Assembly: GCF_001592225.1 (NCBI RefSeq)
Contig: NZ_BCWN01000018.1
Span: 1-64,000, forward strand
Source of the DNA: Castellaniella caeni NBRC 101664
Lineage (GTDB): Bacteria > Pseudomonadota > Gammaproteobacteria > Burkholderiales > Burkholderiaceae_B
Reading direction: 5' to 3'
DNA length: 64,000 nucleotides
This document shows positions 56,469 to 64,000 of the stretch, one piece after another. The position numbers and the translations under genes are program-made. The notes beneath the pieces are model-generated. The model saw only the letters and a list, made by a program, of their open reading frames with translations. It did not search any database and had not been told where the DNA came from. The stretch's first letter is position 1. Every line of letters begins with the position of its first letter.

Positions 56469-57749
56469 ATGAGCCGCAAGTTCGAAACCCTGGCCGTCCA
56501 CGCCGGTTACAGCCCCGACCCCACCACCAAGTCGGTGGTCGTGCCCATTTACCAGACCACGTCCTATGCCTTCGACGACACCCAGCACGGCGCCGACCTG
56601 TTCGACCTGAAGGTGCCGGGCAACATCTATACGCGCATCATGAACCCCACCACCGCCGTGCTCGAAGAACGCGTGGCGGCCCTGGAAGGCGGCGTCGCGG
56701 CGCTGGCGGTCGCCTCGGGCATGACGGCCATCACCTACGCCATCCAGACCATCGCCCAGGCGGGCGACAACATCGTCTCGACCGGCAAGCTGTACGGCGG
56801 CACCTACAACCTGTTCGCCCACACCTTCCCGCGCCAGGGGCTGGAAACGCGCTTCGCCCCGCACGACGACATCGACGCGCTGGAAGCCCTCATCGACGAG
56901 CGTACCCGCGCCGTCTTCTGCGAATCCATCGGTAATCCGGCGGGCAACATCATCGACATCCAGGCCCTGGCCGAGGCCGCGCACCGCCACGGCGTGCCGC
57001 TCATCGTCGACAACACCGTGGCCTCGCCCGCGCTGTGCCGCCCCATCGAATGGGGGGCCGACATCGTCGTGCACGCCCTCACCAAATACATGGGCGGACA
57101 CGGCACCAGCATCGCCGGGGCCGTGGTCGATGCCGGCACATTCCCCTGGGCCGAGCACCGCGACCGCTTCCCGATGCTCAACGAGCCCGACCCTTCCTAC
57201 CACGGCGTGGTCTACACCGAAGCCTTCGGGCCCGCCGCCTTCATCGGGCGTTGCCGGGTGGTGCCGCTGCGCAACACGGGCGGAGCCATCTCGCCCTTCA
57301 ACTCATTCCTCATCCTGCAAGGCATCGAAACCCTGCCGCTGCGCATGGAACGCCACACGGCCAACGCCATGGCGGTGGCACGCTTCCTGCAGGCGCACCC
57401 CCAGGTGGCCTGGGTAAACTACGCCGGGCTGGCCGATCACCCCGAACACGCCCTGGCCAAGAAATACATGGGTGGGCTGCCCGCCAGCATCCTGTCTTTC
57501 GGCATCAAGGGCGGCATGGCCGCGGGCGCGCGCTTCATCGACGCCCTGCAGCTGATCCTGCGCCTGGTGAACATCGGCGACGCGAAATCGCTTGCCTGCC
57601 ACCCGGCCTCCACCACGCACCGTCAGCTCAACCCCGACGAGCTGGCGCGCGCGGGGGTGGGCGAAGACATGATCCGCCTGTCCATCGGCATCGAACACAT
57701 CGACGACATTCTCGACGACCTGCGCCAGGCGCTGGACGCCAGCCGCTAG
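56469..57749 (+). CDS. metY: O-acetylhomoserine sulfhydrylase
   Basis: A PLP enzyme making homocysteine from O-acetylhomoserine and sulfide in methionine synthesis. The 426-residue protein has LAVHAGYSPDPTTKSVVVPIYQTTSY at the start, SGMTAITYAIQTIAQAGDNIVS, the PLP Lys K206 in VHALTKYMGGHGTSIAG, and the C-terminal SLACHPASTTHRQL typical of this family. A GGGAG site precedes ATG 56469. It could instead use O-succinylhomoserine, but the length and insert pattern favour the acetyl form. Confidence 0.93.
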   Translation: MSRKFETLAVHAGYSPDPTTKSVVVPIYQTTSYAFDDTQHGADLFDLKVPGNIYTRIMNPTTAVLEERVAALEGGVAALAVASGMTAITYAIQTIAQAGDNIVSTGKLYGGTYNLFAHTFPRQGLETRFAPHDDIDALEALIDERTRAVFCESIGNPAGNIIDIQALAEAAHRHGVPLIVDNTVASPALCRPIEWGADIVVHALTKYMGGHGTSIAGAVVDAGTFPWAEHRDRFPMLNEPDPSYHGVVYTEAFGPAAFIGRCRVVPLRNTGGAISPFNSFLILQGIETLPLRMERHTANAMAVARFLQAHPQVAWVNYAGLADHPEHALAKKYMGGLPASILSFGIKGGMAAGARFIDALQLILRLVNIGDAKSLACHPASTTHRQLNPDELARAGVGEDMIRLSIGIEHIDDILDDLRQALDASR

Positions 57750-57841
57750 GCCCGACAGGCGCCGCCCCGCACGCGGCCCGGCCTGGGCCGACCACGCACA
57801 GGCGGGCGCCCCGACCTCTTTTTTGATGCTCAGGAGTTCCC

Positions 57842-57880
57842 ATGTCTTACTTTGAAGCCGGGAGGCCGCCATGCAGATAG
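57842..57880 (+). CDS. Possible 12-codon leader ORF before pntAA
   Basis: An ATG at 57842, preceded by a good CAGGAG ribosome site, opens [12 protein letters not shown] and stops 7 bases inside the pntAA gene. The pntAA ATG itself (57871) has GGGAGG 6 nt upstream within this ORF. It may couple translation to pntAA or be an incidental frame; no attenuator hairpin was recognised. Confidence 0.3.
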   Translation: MSYFEAGRPPCR

Positions 57881-58989
57881 GCATCCCCAAAGAAACCCTG
57901 GCGGGCGAAACACGCGTTGCCGCCACCCCCGAAACCGTCAAAAAGCTCGTCGCGGCCAAGCATCAGGTGCTGGTCGAACGCGGCGCGGGCACCCGCGCCC
58001 GCTTTCGTGACAGCGACTACGAACAGGCGGGGGCCAGCCTCACCGATGCCGCCGGCGCCCTGGCCAGCGCGCTGGTGCTCAAGGTGCGCCGCCCCGACGC
58101 CGCCGAACTGGGCCGCATGCAGGCGAGCACGGTGCTGCTGGGCATGCTCGACCCCTTCGACGCCGAGGGCCTGAAAAGCCTGGCCGACGCGGGCCTTACC
58201 GCCTTTGCGCTCGAAGCCGCGCCGCGCACCACGCGCGCCCAGAGCCTGGACGTGCTCTCGTCCCAGGCCAACCTGGCGGGCTACAAGGCCGTGCTGCTGG
58301 CCTCGCACTACTATGGCCGCATCTTCCCCATGATGATGACGGCGGCGGGCACCCTCAAGGCCGCCCGCGTGGTGGTGCTGGGCGCCGGTGTGGCAGGCCT
58401 GCAGGCGATCGCCACGGCGCGCCGCCTGGGGGCCGTGGTCGAAGCGTCCGACGTACGCCCGGCTGCCCGTGAACAGGTGGAATCCCTGGGCGGCAAATTC
58501 ATCGACGTGCCCTACGAAACCGACGAAGAGCGCGAAATCGCCCAGGGCGTGGGCGGCTATGCCCGGCCCATGCCCGCCGCCTGGATGACGCGCCAGGCCG
58601 CGCTGGTGGCCGAACGCTGCAAGCAGGCCGACATCGTCATCACCACCGCCCTCATCCCTGGACGCCCGGCGCCGGTGCTCATCCAGCCCGAAACGGTGGC
58701 CGCCATGAAACCAGGCTCGGTCGTCGTCGACCTGGCCGTCGAACGCGGCGGCAACTGCCCGCTCTCGGTGCCTGGCGAAGTCATCGAGCACGAGGGCGTC
58801 ACCCTGGTGGGCCTCACCAACCTGCCCGCGCTGCTGGCCACCGACGCCTCGGCCCTGTATGCCCGCAACCTGCTCGATTTTCTGAAACTGGTGATCGATG
58901 CCGAAGGGCGCTTCGCGCCGCCCGCCGACGACGACATCGTCAAGGCCTGCCTGGTGTGCCAGGACGGCAAGGTACTGAGGAGCGCCTGA
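57871..58989 (+). CDS. pntAA: NAD(P) transhydrogenase subunit alpha, part 1 (NAD-binding)
   Basis: The soluble NAD(H)-binding domain of the proton-translocating transhydrogenase. The 372-residue protein begins [20 protein letters not shown] and contains the NAD site [30 protein letters not shown] near 170-200 and [13 protein letters not shown]. The membrane part normally fused in E. coli PntA is encoded separately by the next gene, a three-subunit layout common in other bacteria. Its TGA overlaps the next ATG by one base. Confidence 0.96.
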   Translation: MQIGIPKETLAGETRVAATPETVKKLVAAKHQVLVERGAGTRARFRDSDYEQAGASLTDAAGALASALVLKVRRPDAAELGRMQASTVLLGMLDPFDAEGLKSLADAGLTAFALEAAPRTTRAQSLDVLSSQANLAGYKAVLLASHYYGRIFPMMMTAAGTLKAARVVVLGAGVAGLQAIATARRLGAVVEASDVRPAAREQVESLGGKFIDVPYETDEEREIAQGVGGYARPMPAAWMTRQAALVAERCKQADIVITTALIPGRPAPVLIQPETVAAMKPGSVVVDLAVERGGNCPLSVPGEVIEHEGVTLVGLTNLPALLATDASALYARNLLDFLKLVIDAEGRFAPPADDDIVKACLVCQDGKVLRSA

Positions 58990-59297
58990 TGGAAGCAGTC
59001 AACCCCACCCTCATCAACATCATCATCTTCGTGCTGGCCGTGTACGTGGGCTTTCACGTGGTGTGGAACGTCACCCCGGCGCTGCACACGCCGCTCATGG
59101 CCGTCACCAACGCCATCTCGGCCATCGTCATCGTCGGCGCCATGCTCGCCACCGGCCTCACCGAGGGCGGCCTGGCGCAAAGCTTCGGCGTGCTGGCCGT
59201 GGCCCTGGCCGCCGTCAACGTCTTCGGCGGCTTCCTGGTCACCCAGCGCATGCTTGAAATGTTCAAGAAAAAAGACCGCAAGGGGGGCAAGGCATGA
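58989..59297 (+). CDS. pntAB: NAD(P) transhydrogenase subunit alpha, part 2 (membrane)
   Basis: A 102-residue membrane subunit with three helices ([37 protein letters not shown] and [27 protein letters not shown]). The segment [19 protein letters not shown] is the conserved PntA membrane signature. It is coupled on both sides: TGATG with pntAA and ATGA with pntB. The start at 58989 ([14 protein letters not shown]) fits the family. Confidence 0.95.
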   Translation: MEAVNPTLINIIIFVLAVYVGFHVVWNVTPALHTPLMAVTNAISAIVIVGAMLATGLTEGGLAQSFGVLAVALAAVNVFGGFLVTQRMLEMFKKKDRKGGKA

Positions 59298-60730
59298 TCT
59301 CGGCCAACGTCGTCACCCTGCTGTACCTGATCGCCTCGGTATGCTTCATCCAGGCGCTCAAGGGGCTCTCGCACCCCACCACCTCGCGGCGCGGCAATGC
59401 CTTCGGCATGGTGGGCATGGCGATTGCCATCCTCACCACGGCGGCGCTCATCATCAGCCTGGCACGTGAAGGCACGGCCGCCCTCGACCTGGGCCGCATC
59501 GTGCTGGGCCTGCTCATTGGCGGCAGCGTGGGCACGGTGCTCGCGCGCAAGGTCGAAATGACCAAGATGCCCGAGCTGATCGCCTTCATGCACAGCATGA
59601 TCGGCCTGGCTGCCGTGGCCATCGCCATCGCCGTGGTGGCCGAACCGCACGCCTTTGGCATCGCCGCCATCGGGGCACCCATCCCCACCGGCAACCGGCT
59701 CGAGCTCTTCATCGGCACCTTCGTGGGCGCTATCACCTTCTCGGGCTCAGTCATCGCTTTCGGCAAGCTGTCGGGCAAGTACAAATTCCGCCTCTTCCAG
59801 GGCGCGCCCGTCACCTTCGCCGGGCAGCACCTGCTCAACCTGGTGCTCGCCATCGTCATGCTGGCCTGCGGCTTCTGGTTCATGGGCACGCAGTCGTGGC
59901 TGCCCTTCGTGCTGATGGCCGCCATCGCCTTCGTGCTCGGGGTGCTCATCATCATCCCGATCGGCGGGGCCGACATGCCGGTAGTGATTTCCATGCTCAA
60001 CAGCTACTCGGGCTGGGCGGCGGCAGGCATCGGCTTTTCGCTCAACAACCCCATGCTCATCATCGCGGGCTCGCTGGTGGGCTCGTCGGGGGCGATCCTG
60101 TCGTACATCATGTGCAAGGCCATGAACCGCTCGTTCTTCAACGTGATCCTGGGCGGCTTTGGCGCCGAGCCCTCCGCAGGGGGCGGGGCGGCCGCGGGCC
60201 AGCGCAACGTCAAGTCGGGCAGCCCGGACGACGCGGCCTTCCTCATGAGCAACGCCGAGACCGTCACCATCATCCCCGGCTACGGCCTGGCGGTGGCGCG
60301 CGCGCAGCACGCGCTCAAAGAGCTGGCCGCCAAGCTGGCCGACCAGGGCGTCACGGTGAAATACGCGATCCACCCGGTCGCGGGCCGCATGCCGGGGCAC
60401 ATGAACGTGCTGCTGGCCGAGGCCGAAGTCCCCTACGACCAGGTCTTCGAGATGGAGGACATCAATGGCGAGTTCAGCCAGACCGACGTCGTGCTGGTGC
60501 TGGGCGCCAACGACGTGGTCAACCCGGCGGCCAAGAACGACCCCAAGTCGCCCATCGCCGGGATGCCGATCCTCGAGGCCTACAAGGCGCGCACCGTCAT
60601 CGTCAACAAGCGCTCGATGGCGGCGGGCTACGCGGGGCTCGACAACGAACTCTTCTACATGGACAAGACCATGATGGTGTTTGGCGACGCCAAGAAGGTG
60701 CTCGAAGACATGCTCAAGGCGCTGGATTGA
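59294..60730 (+). CDS. pntB: NAD(P) transhydrogenase subunit beta
   Basis: The beta subunit, with membrane helices for proton passage (residues 1-260) and an NADP(H)-binding domain at the C-terminus. Motifs are [71 protein letters not shown], then [42 protein letters not shown] and [15 protein letters not shown]. The length is 478 residues. With pntAA and pntAB it makes NADPH from NADH using the proton gradient. Confidence 0.97.
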   Translation: MISANVVTLLYLIASVCFIQALKGLSHPTTSRRGNAFGMVGMAIAILTTAALIISLAREGTAALDLGRIVLGLLIGGSVGTVLARKVEMTKMPELIAFMHSMIGLAAVAIAIAVVAEPHAFGIAAIGAPIPTGNRLELFIGTFVGAITFSGSVIAFGKLSGKYKFRLFQGAPVTFAGQHLLNLVLAIVMLACGFWFMGTQSWLPFVLMAAIAFVLGVLIIIPIGGADMPVVISMLNSYSGWAAAGIGFSLNNPMLIIAGSLVGSSGAILSYIMCKAMNRSFFNVILGGFGAEPSAGGGAAAGQRNVKSGSPDDAAFLMSNAETVTIIPGYGLAVARAQHALKELAAKLADQGVTVKYAIHPVAGRMPGHMNVLLAEAEVPYDQVFEMEDINGEFSQTDVVLVLGANDVVNPAAKNDPKSPIAGMPILEAYKARTVIVNKRSMAAGYAGLDNELFYMDKTMMVFGDAKKVLEDMLKALD

Positions 60731-60741
60731 TTCGTCCGCGC

Positions 60742-60805
60742 GGGTGGCACCCAGGTGCCACCCCGCCGCGCCCGCTGGCACGCCCGGCCCGTTCATGCGG
60801 GCCGG
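60742..60805 (+). terminator. Two adjacent perfect hairpins after pntB
   Basis: GGGTGGCACC and GGTGCCACCC (60742-60763, 2-nt centre) are followed by CCGGCCCG and CGGGCCGG (60784-60805, 6-nt loop). Neither has a strong U-run, though TTCATCTGGTTTCGTTT follows the second. They probably end the pnt transcript. Confidence 0.45.
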
Positions 60806-60862
60806 ATTCATCTGGTTTCGTTTAGAATCCAGACTTGGCGCACTCCATTCCTACTGACGATC

Positions 60863-61600
60863 ATGGCATTCGAAGAAGAAGACCCGTTTCTCGTGACACA
60901 AAGGCTCGAAATCCAGGGTGTCTTGCAGGGCTTGCTCGGCAAGCGCGCCCTGGTGCGCCTCGACGTTCCCGGCCATGCCGTCTCCATCATCTCCACACTG
61001 CTCGACGTCGATGTCAAGAAAGGCACGCTGATACTGGACAACGCCTCCGAAGACGCCATCAACAGCCAACTGCTGCGCGCGCCGCGCACGCGCCTGCAAG
61101 GCATGCTCGACCGCGTACTGATCGAATTTTCCGGGCAGCTGCACCCGGCCATGCACGAAGGCCGTCCCGCCTTTTCCATGGCCTGGCCCGGCGAACTGCG
61201 CCGCGTCCAGCGGCGCGAGTTCTTCCGCATGGACATCCCGGCCAGCAAACCGGCCACCATCCTCATCCGCGACCCGGCGCTGCCGGACGGCAAGGCCACC
61301 TTTGCCCTGGCCAATATCAGCGCGGGCGGCCTGCAGATCAACGACCGCGAGCAGCAGCTCGCCCAGCACACCGTCGGCGCCTTCTTCGACGACTGCACGC
61401 TCACGCTGCCCGACGTCGGCCCGCTCGAAGTCGAGCTGCGCCTGCTGCGCCACAGCCAGCTGGCCCAGGAAGGCGACAAGCCCCTGCACATGGTGGCCTG
61501 CCGCTTCTTCAACCTGCCCGCCAACAAGCAGATCACCATCCAGCAATACGTCGGCATCCTCGAACGCGCGGTGCTGGCGCGCCGCTGGGGCACCGACTAA
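60863..61600 (+). CDS. ycgR: Flagellar brake protein YcgR-like (PilZ domain)
   Basis: A c-di-GMP receptor that slows flagellar rotation. The 245-residue protein has an N-terminal YcgR domain (residues 1-110) and a PilZ domain with the c-di-GMP motifs RVQRREFFRMDIP (RxxxR type, about 113-125) and ALANISAGGLQIND (NxSxxG). The start at 60863 (MAFEEEDPFLV) follows normal spacing. No flagellar operon is in the window, but an Aer-like receptor at 25 kb also implies motility. Confidence 0.88.
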   Translation: MAFEEEDPFLVTQRLEIQGVLQGLLGKRALVRLDVPGHAVSIISTLLDVDVKKGTLILDNASEDAINSQLLRAPRTRLQGMLDRVLIEFSGQLHPAMHEGRPAFSMAWPGELRRVQRREFFRMDIPASKPATILIRDPALPDGKATFALANISAGGLQINDREQQLAQHTVGAFFDDCTLTLPDVGPLEVELRLLRHSQLAQEGDKPLHMVACRFFNLPANKQITIQQYVGILERAVLARRWGTD

Positions 61601-61822
61601 GTCCGGATCAACGCGCGGGGCCACCGCGCCCACGCCGACCCACCGCGTCGAAAACAGGGTCTTTGGCCGCTGGCTCTCAGTAAATATATCAATTGCATAT
61701 TTAAACGGCCTGTGCCACCATGATGGCAGCGTCCAGGCAGTTGGGCAGAGGCCCGATCCGCCCGCCGGACGGCCCGACCACCACTGCCCGAAGGGGCAAG
61801 CGACCCAGCTTTCGAGTGCCCT

Positions 61823-63091
61823 ATGCCTGTTTCATCCTGCGACATCGCCGTCATCGGCGGCGGCATCATCGGCGTCAGTTGCGCACTGGCCCTCAGCGAC
61901 CTGGGCCAAAGCGTCCTCCTCATCGAACCGCAAGACTTCGCCTGCGGGGCCAGCAAGGGCAACGCCGGCGCGCTGGCCTTCGCCGAAATCCTGCCGCTCG
62001 CCTCGCCCAGAATCATCCGCAAAGCCACGCGCTGGCTCTTCGACCCGCTCGGGCCGCTCAGCCTGCCGCCCGCCTATCTGCCGCGCATCGCCCCCTGGTT
62101 GCTGCACCTGTGGCGCGCCAGCTGGAAAGACCACTACCAGGCCAACATCCAGGCGCAGGTGGCGCTGATGGGCCTGGCACGTACCGAAATGCAAGCACTG
62201 CTCGAACAGCACGGGCTCACCGGCCACCTGCACGCGCAGGGCGTGCTCGAAGTTTACGAAGGCGAAGCCCGCTACCAGGCCTCGCTCGACACGGCCCGCC
62301 AGCGCGCACTGCACGGCATCGACAGCCAGCTGCTGCAAGGCGCCGAACTCGCCGCCGCCCAGCCCGGCCTGGCGCCGCGCTTCACGCACGGGGTCTACAT
62401 CGCCGACTGGCGCAACGTGGCCGACCCCCAGGCGCTGGGCCAGGCCATCGGCCAGCAGGCGCTGGCGCACGGCGTGCGGCACCTGCGCCAGACGGTGCGC
62501 TGGCTGCGCCCCACCACGCCCGGCGTGCAACTCATCCTGGATGACGGCACGCAACTGCAGGCGCGCCAGGTAGTGCTGGCCGCAGGTGCCCGATCACACG
62601 TGCTGGCGGCCCAGCTGGGCGACCGCATTCCGCTGGAAACCGAACGCGGCTACAACACCACGCTGCCCGCCGATGCGCTCGACCTGCGCCAGCAGATCAC
62701 CTTCAGCGATCACGGCTTCGTCATTTCGCCGCTTACCTGCGGCATTCGCGTGGGCGGCGCGGTCGAGCTGGCCGGGCTGAACCGTGCGCCCGACTACCGC
62801 CGCGCGCAGGTCATGCTCGACAAGGCCAAGGCATTCATGCCCGAGCTGCGCACCACGGGCGGCACGCAATGGATGGGGTTTCGCCCCAGTCTGCCCGATT
62901 CGCTGCCCATCATCGGCCGCTCGGCGCATCACCCGGACGTGCTTTACGCCTTTGGCCACGGGCATCTGGGGCTGACGCAAAGCGCGGCCACGGCGCGCCT
63001 CATCCGCGACCTCGTCGGCAACCAGCCCCCGGCCATCGACCTGCACCCCTACCGGGCGCAACGCTTTTCCTTTTTGGATTCCCGCTCATGA
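61823..63091 (+). CDS. FAD-dependent D-amino-acid (hydroxy-D-proline) dehydrogenase
   Basis: A DadA/DAO-type flavoenzyme of 422 residues. The N-terminal dinucleotide fold is [31 protein letters not shown], followed by [21 protein letters not shown]; the C-terminal FAD contact is [47 protein letters not shown]. Its stop overlaps the start of a hydroxyproline epimerase (ATGA), so the likely substrate is cis-4-hydroxy-D-proline made by that epimerase. An AT-rich region at 61678-61705 upstream probably holds the promoter. Confidence 0.87.
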   Translation: MPVSSCDIAVIGGGIIGVSCALALSDLGQSVLLIEPQDFACGASKGNAGALAFAEILPLASPRIIRKATRWLFDPLGPLSLPPAYLPRIAPWLLHLWRASWKDHYQANIQAQVALMGLARTEMQALLEQHGLTGHLHAQGVLEVYEGEARYQASLDTARQRALHGIDSQLLQGAELAAAQPGLAPRFTHGVYIADWRNVADPQALGQAIGQQALAHGVRHLRQTVRWLRPTTPGVQLILDDGTQLQARQVVLAAGARSHVLAAQLGDRIPLETERGYNTTLPADALDLRQQITFSDHGFVISPLTCGIRVGGAVELAGLNRAPDYRRAQVMLDKAKAFMPELRTTGGTQWMGFRPSLPDSLPIIGRSAHHPDVLYAFGHGHLGLTQSAATARLIRDLVGNQPPAIDLHPYRAQRFSFLDSRS

Positions 63092-64000
63092 AACGCATTT
63101 CGATTCTGGATTCTCACACGGGCGGCGAACCCACCCGCCTGGTGCTCGACGGCTTCCCCGACCTGGGCTCGGGCGACATGGCGCAGCGCCGCGCCCACCT
63201 GGCGCAAGAGCACGACGCCTGGCGCCAGGCCGTCATCCTCGAACCGCGCGGCCACGACGTCATCGTGGGCGCGCTGCTGTGCGCACCGCAAGACCCCACG
63301 GCCAGCGCCGGGGTGATCTTCTTCAACAACACGGGGTATCTGGGCATGTGCGGCCACGGCACCATTGGCCTGGTCGTCTCGCTGGCCTATCTGGGGCGTA
63401 TCCAGCCGGGCATGCACCGCATCGAAACGCCCGTGGGCACAGTGGCGGCCACGCTGCACGAAGACGGCAGCGTGAGCGTGCGCAACGTCCCCGCCTATCG
63501 CCTGCGCAAGGCCGTCGCCGTCCCGGTGCCCGGCATCGGCACAGTCACGGGCGACATTGCCTGGGGCGGCAACTGGTTCTTCCTGGTCAACGACCCCGAT
63601 CAGGTTTACCCCGGCGCCAGCACCATCGCGCTCACCGAGCGGGCAGCCGCCATCAGCCAGGCGCTGCTCGACCAGGGCGTCCGCGGGCGCGACGATGCCG
63701 TGATCGACCACATCGAGCTTTTCGGCCACGACCCCGAGGCCGACAGCCGCAGCTTCGTGCTGTGCCCCGGCAAGGCCTACGACCGCTCGCCCTGCGGCAC
63801 CGGCACCAGCGCCAAGGTGGCCTGCCTGGCCGCCGACGGCAAGCTGCAGCCGGGCGAAACCTGGCACCAGGCCAGCATCATCGGCAGCCGCTTCCAGGCC
63901 AGCTACGAGGCCGGGCCCGACGGCACCGTCATCCCCACCATCCGGGGCAACGCCCACATCAGCGGCGAGACCACGCTGATTTTGCAAGACGATGATCCCT
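63088..64000 (+). CDS. 4-hydroxyproline 2-epimerase (cut by window end)
   Basis: Interconverts trans-4-hydroxy-L-proline and cis-4-hydroxy-D-proline. The proline racemase fold shows [19 protein letters not shown], the first catalytic Cys C88 in [14 protein letters not shown] and the second C236 in [13 protein letters not shown]; both being Cys indicates an epimerase/racemase rather than a dehydratase. About 304 codons are present with no stop before base 64000, so only a few residues are missing. With the upstream FAD enzyme it forms the first two steps of hydroxyproline catabolism. Confidence 0.92.
   Translation, partial: MKRISILDSHTGGEPTRLVLDGFPDLGSGDMAQRRAHLAQEHDAWRQAVILEPRGHDVIVGALLCAPQDPTASAGVIFFNNTGYLGMCGHGTIGLVVSLAYLGRIQPGMHRIETPVGTVAATLHEDGSVSVRNVPAYRLRKAVAVPVPGIGTVTGDIAWGGNWFFLVNDPDQVYPGASTIALTERAAAISQALLDQGVRGRDDAVIDHIELFGHDPEADSRSFVLCPGKAYDRSPCGTGTSAKVACLAADGKLQPGETWHQASIIGSRFQASYEAGPDGTVIPTIRGNAHISGETTLILQDDDP

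Overview
The window reads as chromosomal DNA of a GC-rich betaproteobacterium of the order Burkholderiales, most likely family Alcaligenaceae (Bordetella/Achromobacter/Castellaniella relatives). This is inferred from the protein sequences and from gene neighbourhoods: an Lrp-type regulator divergent from hpd, ybgC-tolQRAB-pal-cpoB, zapA followed by 6S RNA, ribB with a decayed GTP-cyclohydrolase domain, and a three-part pntAA-pntAB-pntB transhydrogenase. No rRNA, tRNA, intact IS or CRISPR array was seen.

Layout. 0-6 kb: tyrosine catabolism (hpd and regulator), a Gate-domain membrane protein, msrA, a small cytochrome c, lgt and a SIMPL protein. 6-9.4 kb: 6S RNA, zapA, a ZapB-like coiled coil, rppH and proS. 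9.4-14.8 kb: the complete Tol-Pal envelope operon. 14.8-22.5 kb: an alpha/beta hydrolase, a copper chaperone, a thioesterase, a four-gene BMP-type (nucleoside-like) ABC importer and a LysE-type exporter. 22.7-25.2 kb: ahpC and ahpF with a candidate OxyR site. 25.4-28.9 kb: an Aer-like chemoreceptor and a lipid A phosphoethanolamine transferase. 28.9-29.5 kb: a scar of two truncated sulfur-metabolism genes. 29.6-36.6 kb: a cytochrome bd operon, GbsR-like regulator-cydA-cydB-cydX-cydD-cydC, including the 36-residue CydX.

36.6-42.4 kb is an accessory insert. Its codon use and flanks differ from the rest by eye. It holds a PD-(D/E)xK-type nuclease overlapping a 1214-residue Ski2-like helicase by ATGA, preceded by a 45-codon ORF that also ends in an ATGA overlap, plus a small XRE regulator on the opposite strand. 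Short repeats around TTTTGAAC lie in inverted orientation at the two edges. In architecture it resembles Hachiman (HamA/HamB) anti-phage defence. It sits immediately upstream of the groESL promoter and is the best candidate here for a new or divergent system.

42.4-64 kb returns to housekeeping genes: groESL under a CIRCE element, dgkA, pyrF, a long minus-strand run ftsY-ribB-ribH-nusB-thiL-pgpA-pncC, divergent rsmD-coaD, a MOSC N-domain-like protein, AsmA, metY, the transhydrogenase operon, a YcgR-type PilZ protein, and a hydroxyproline catabolic pair (FAD oxidase plus epimerase) cut by the window end.
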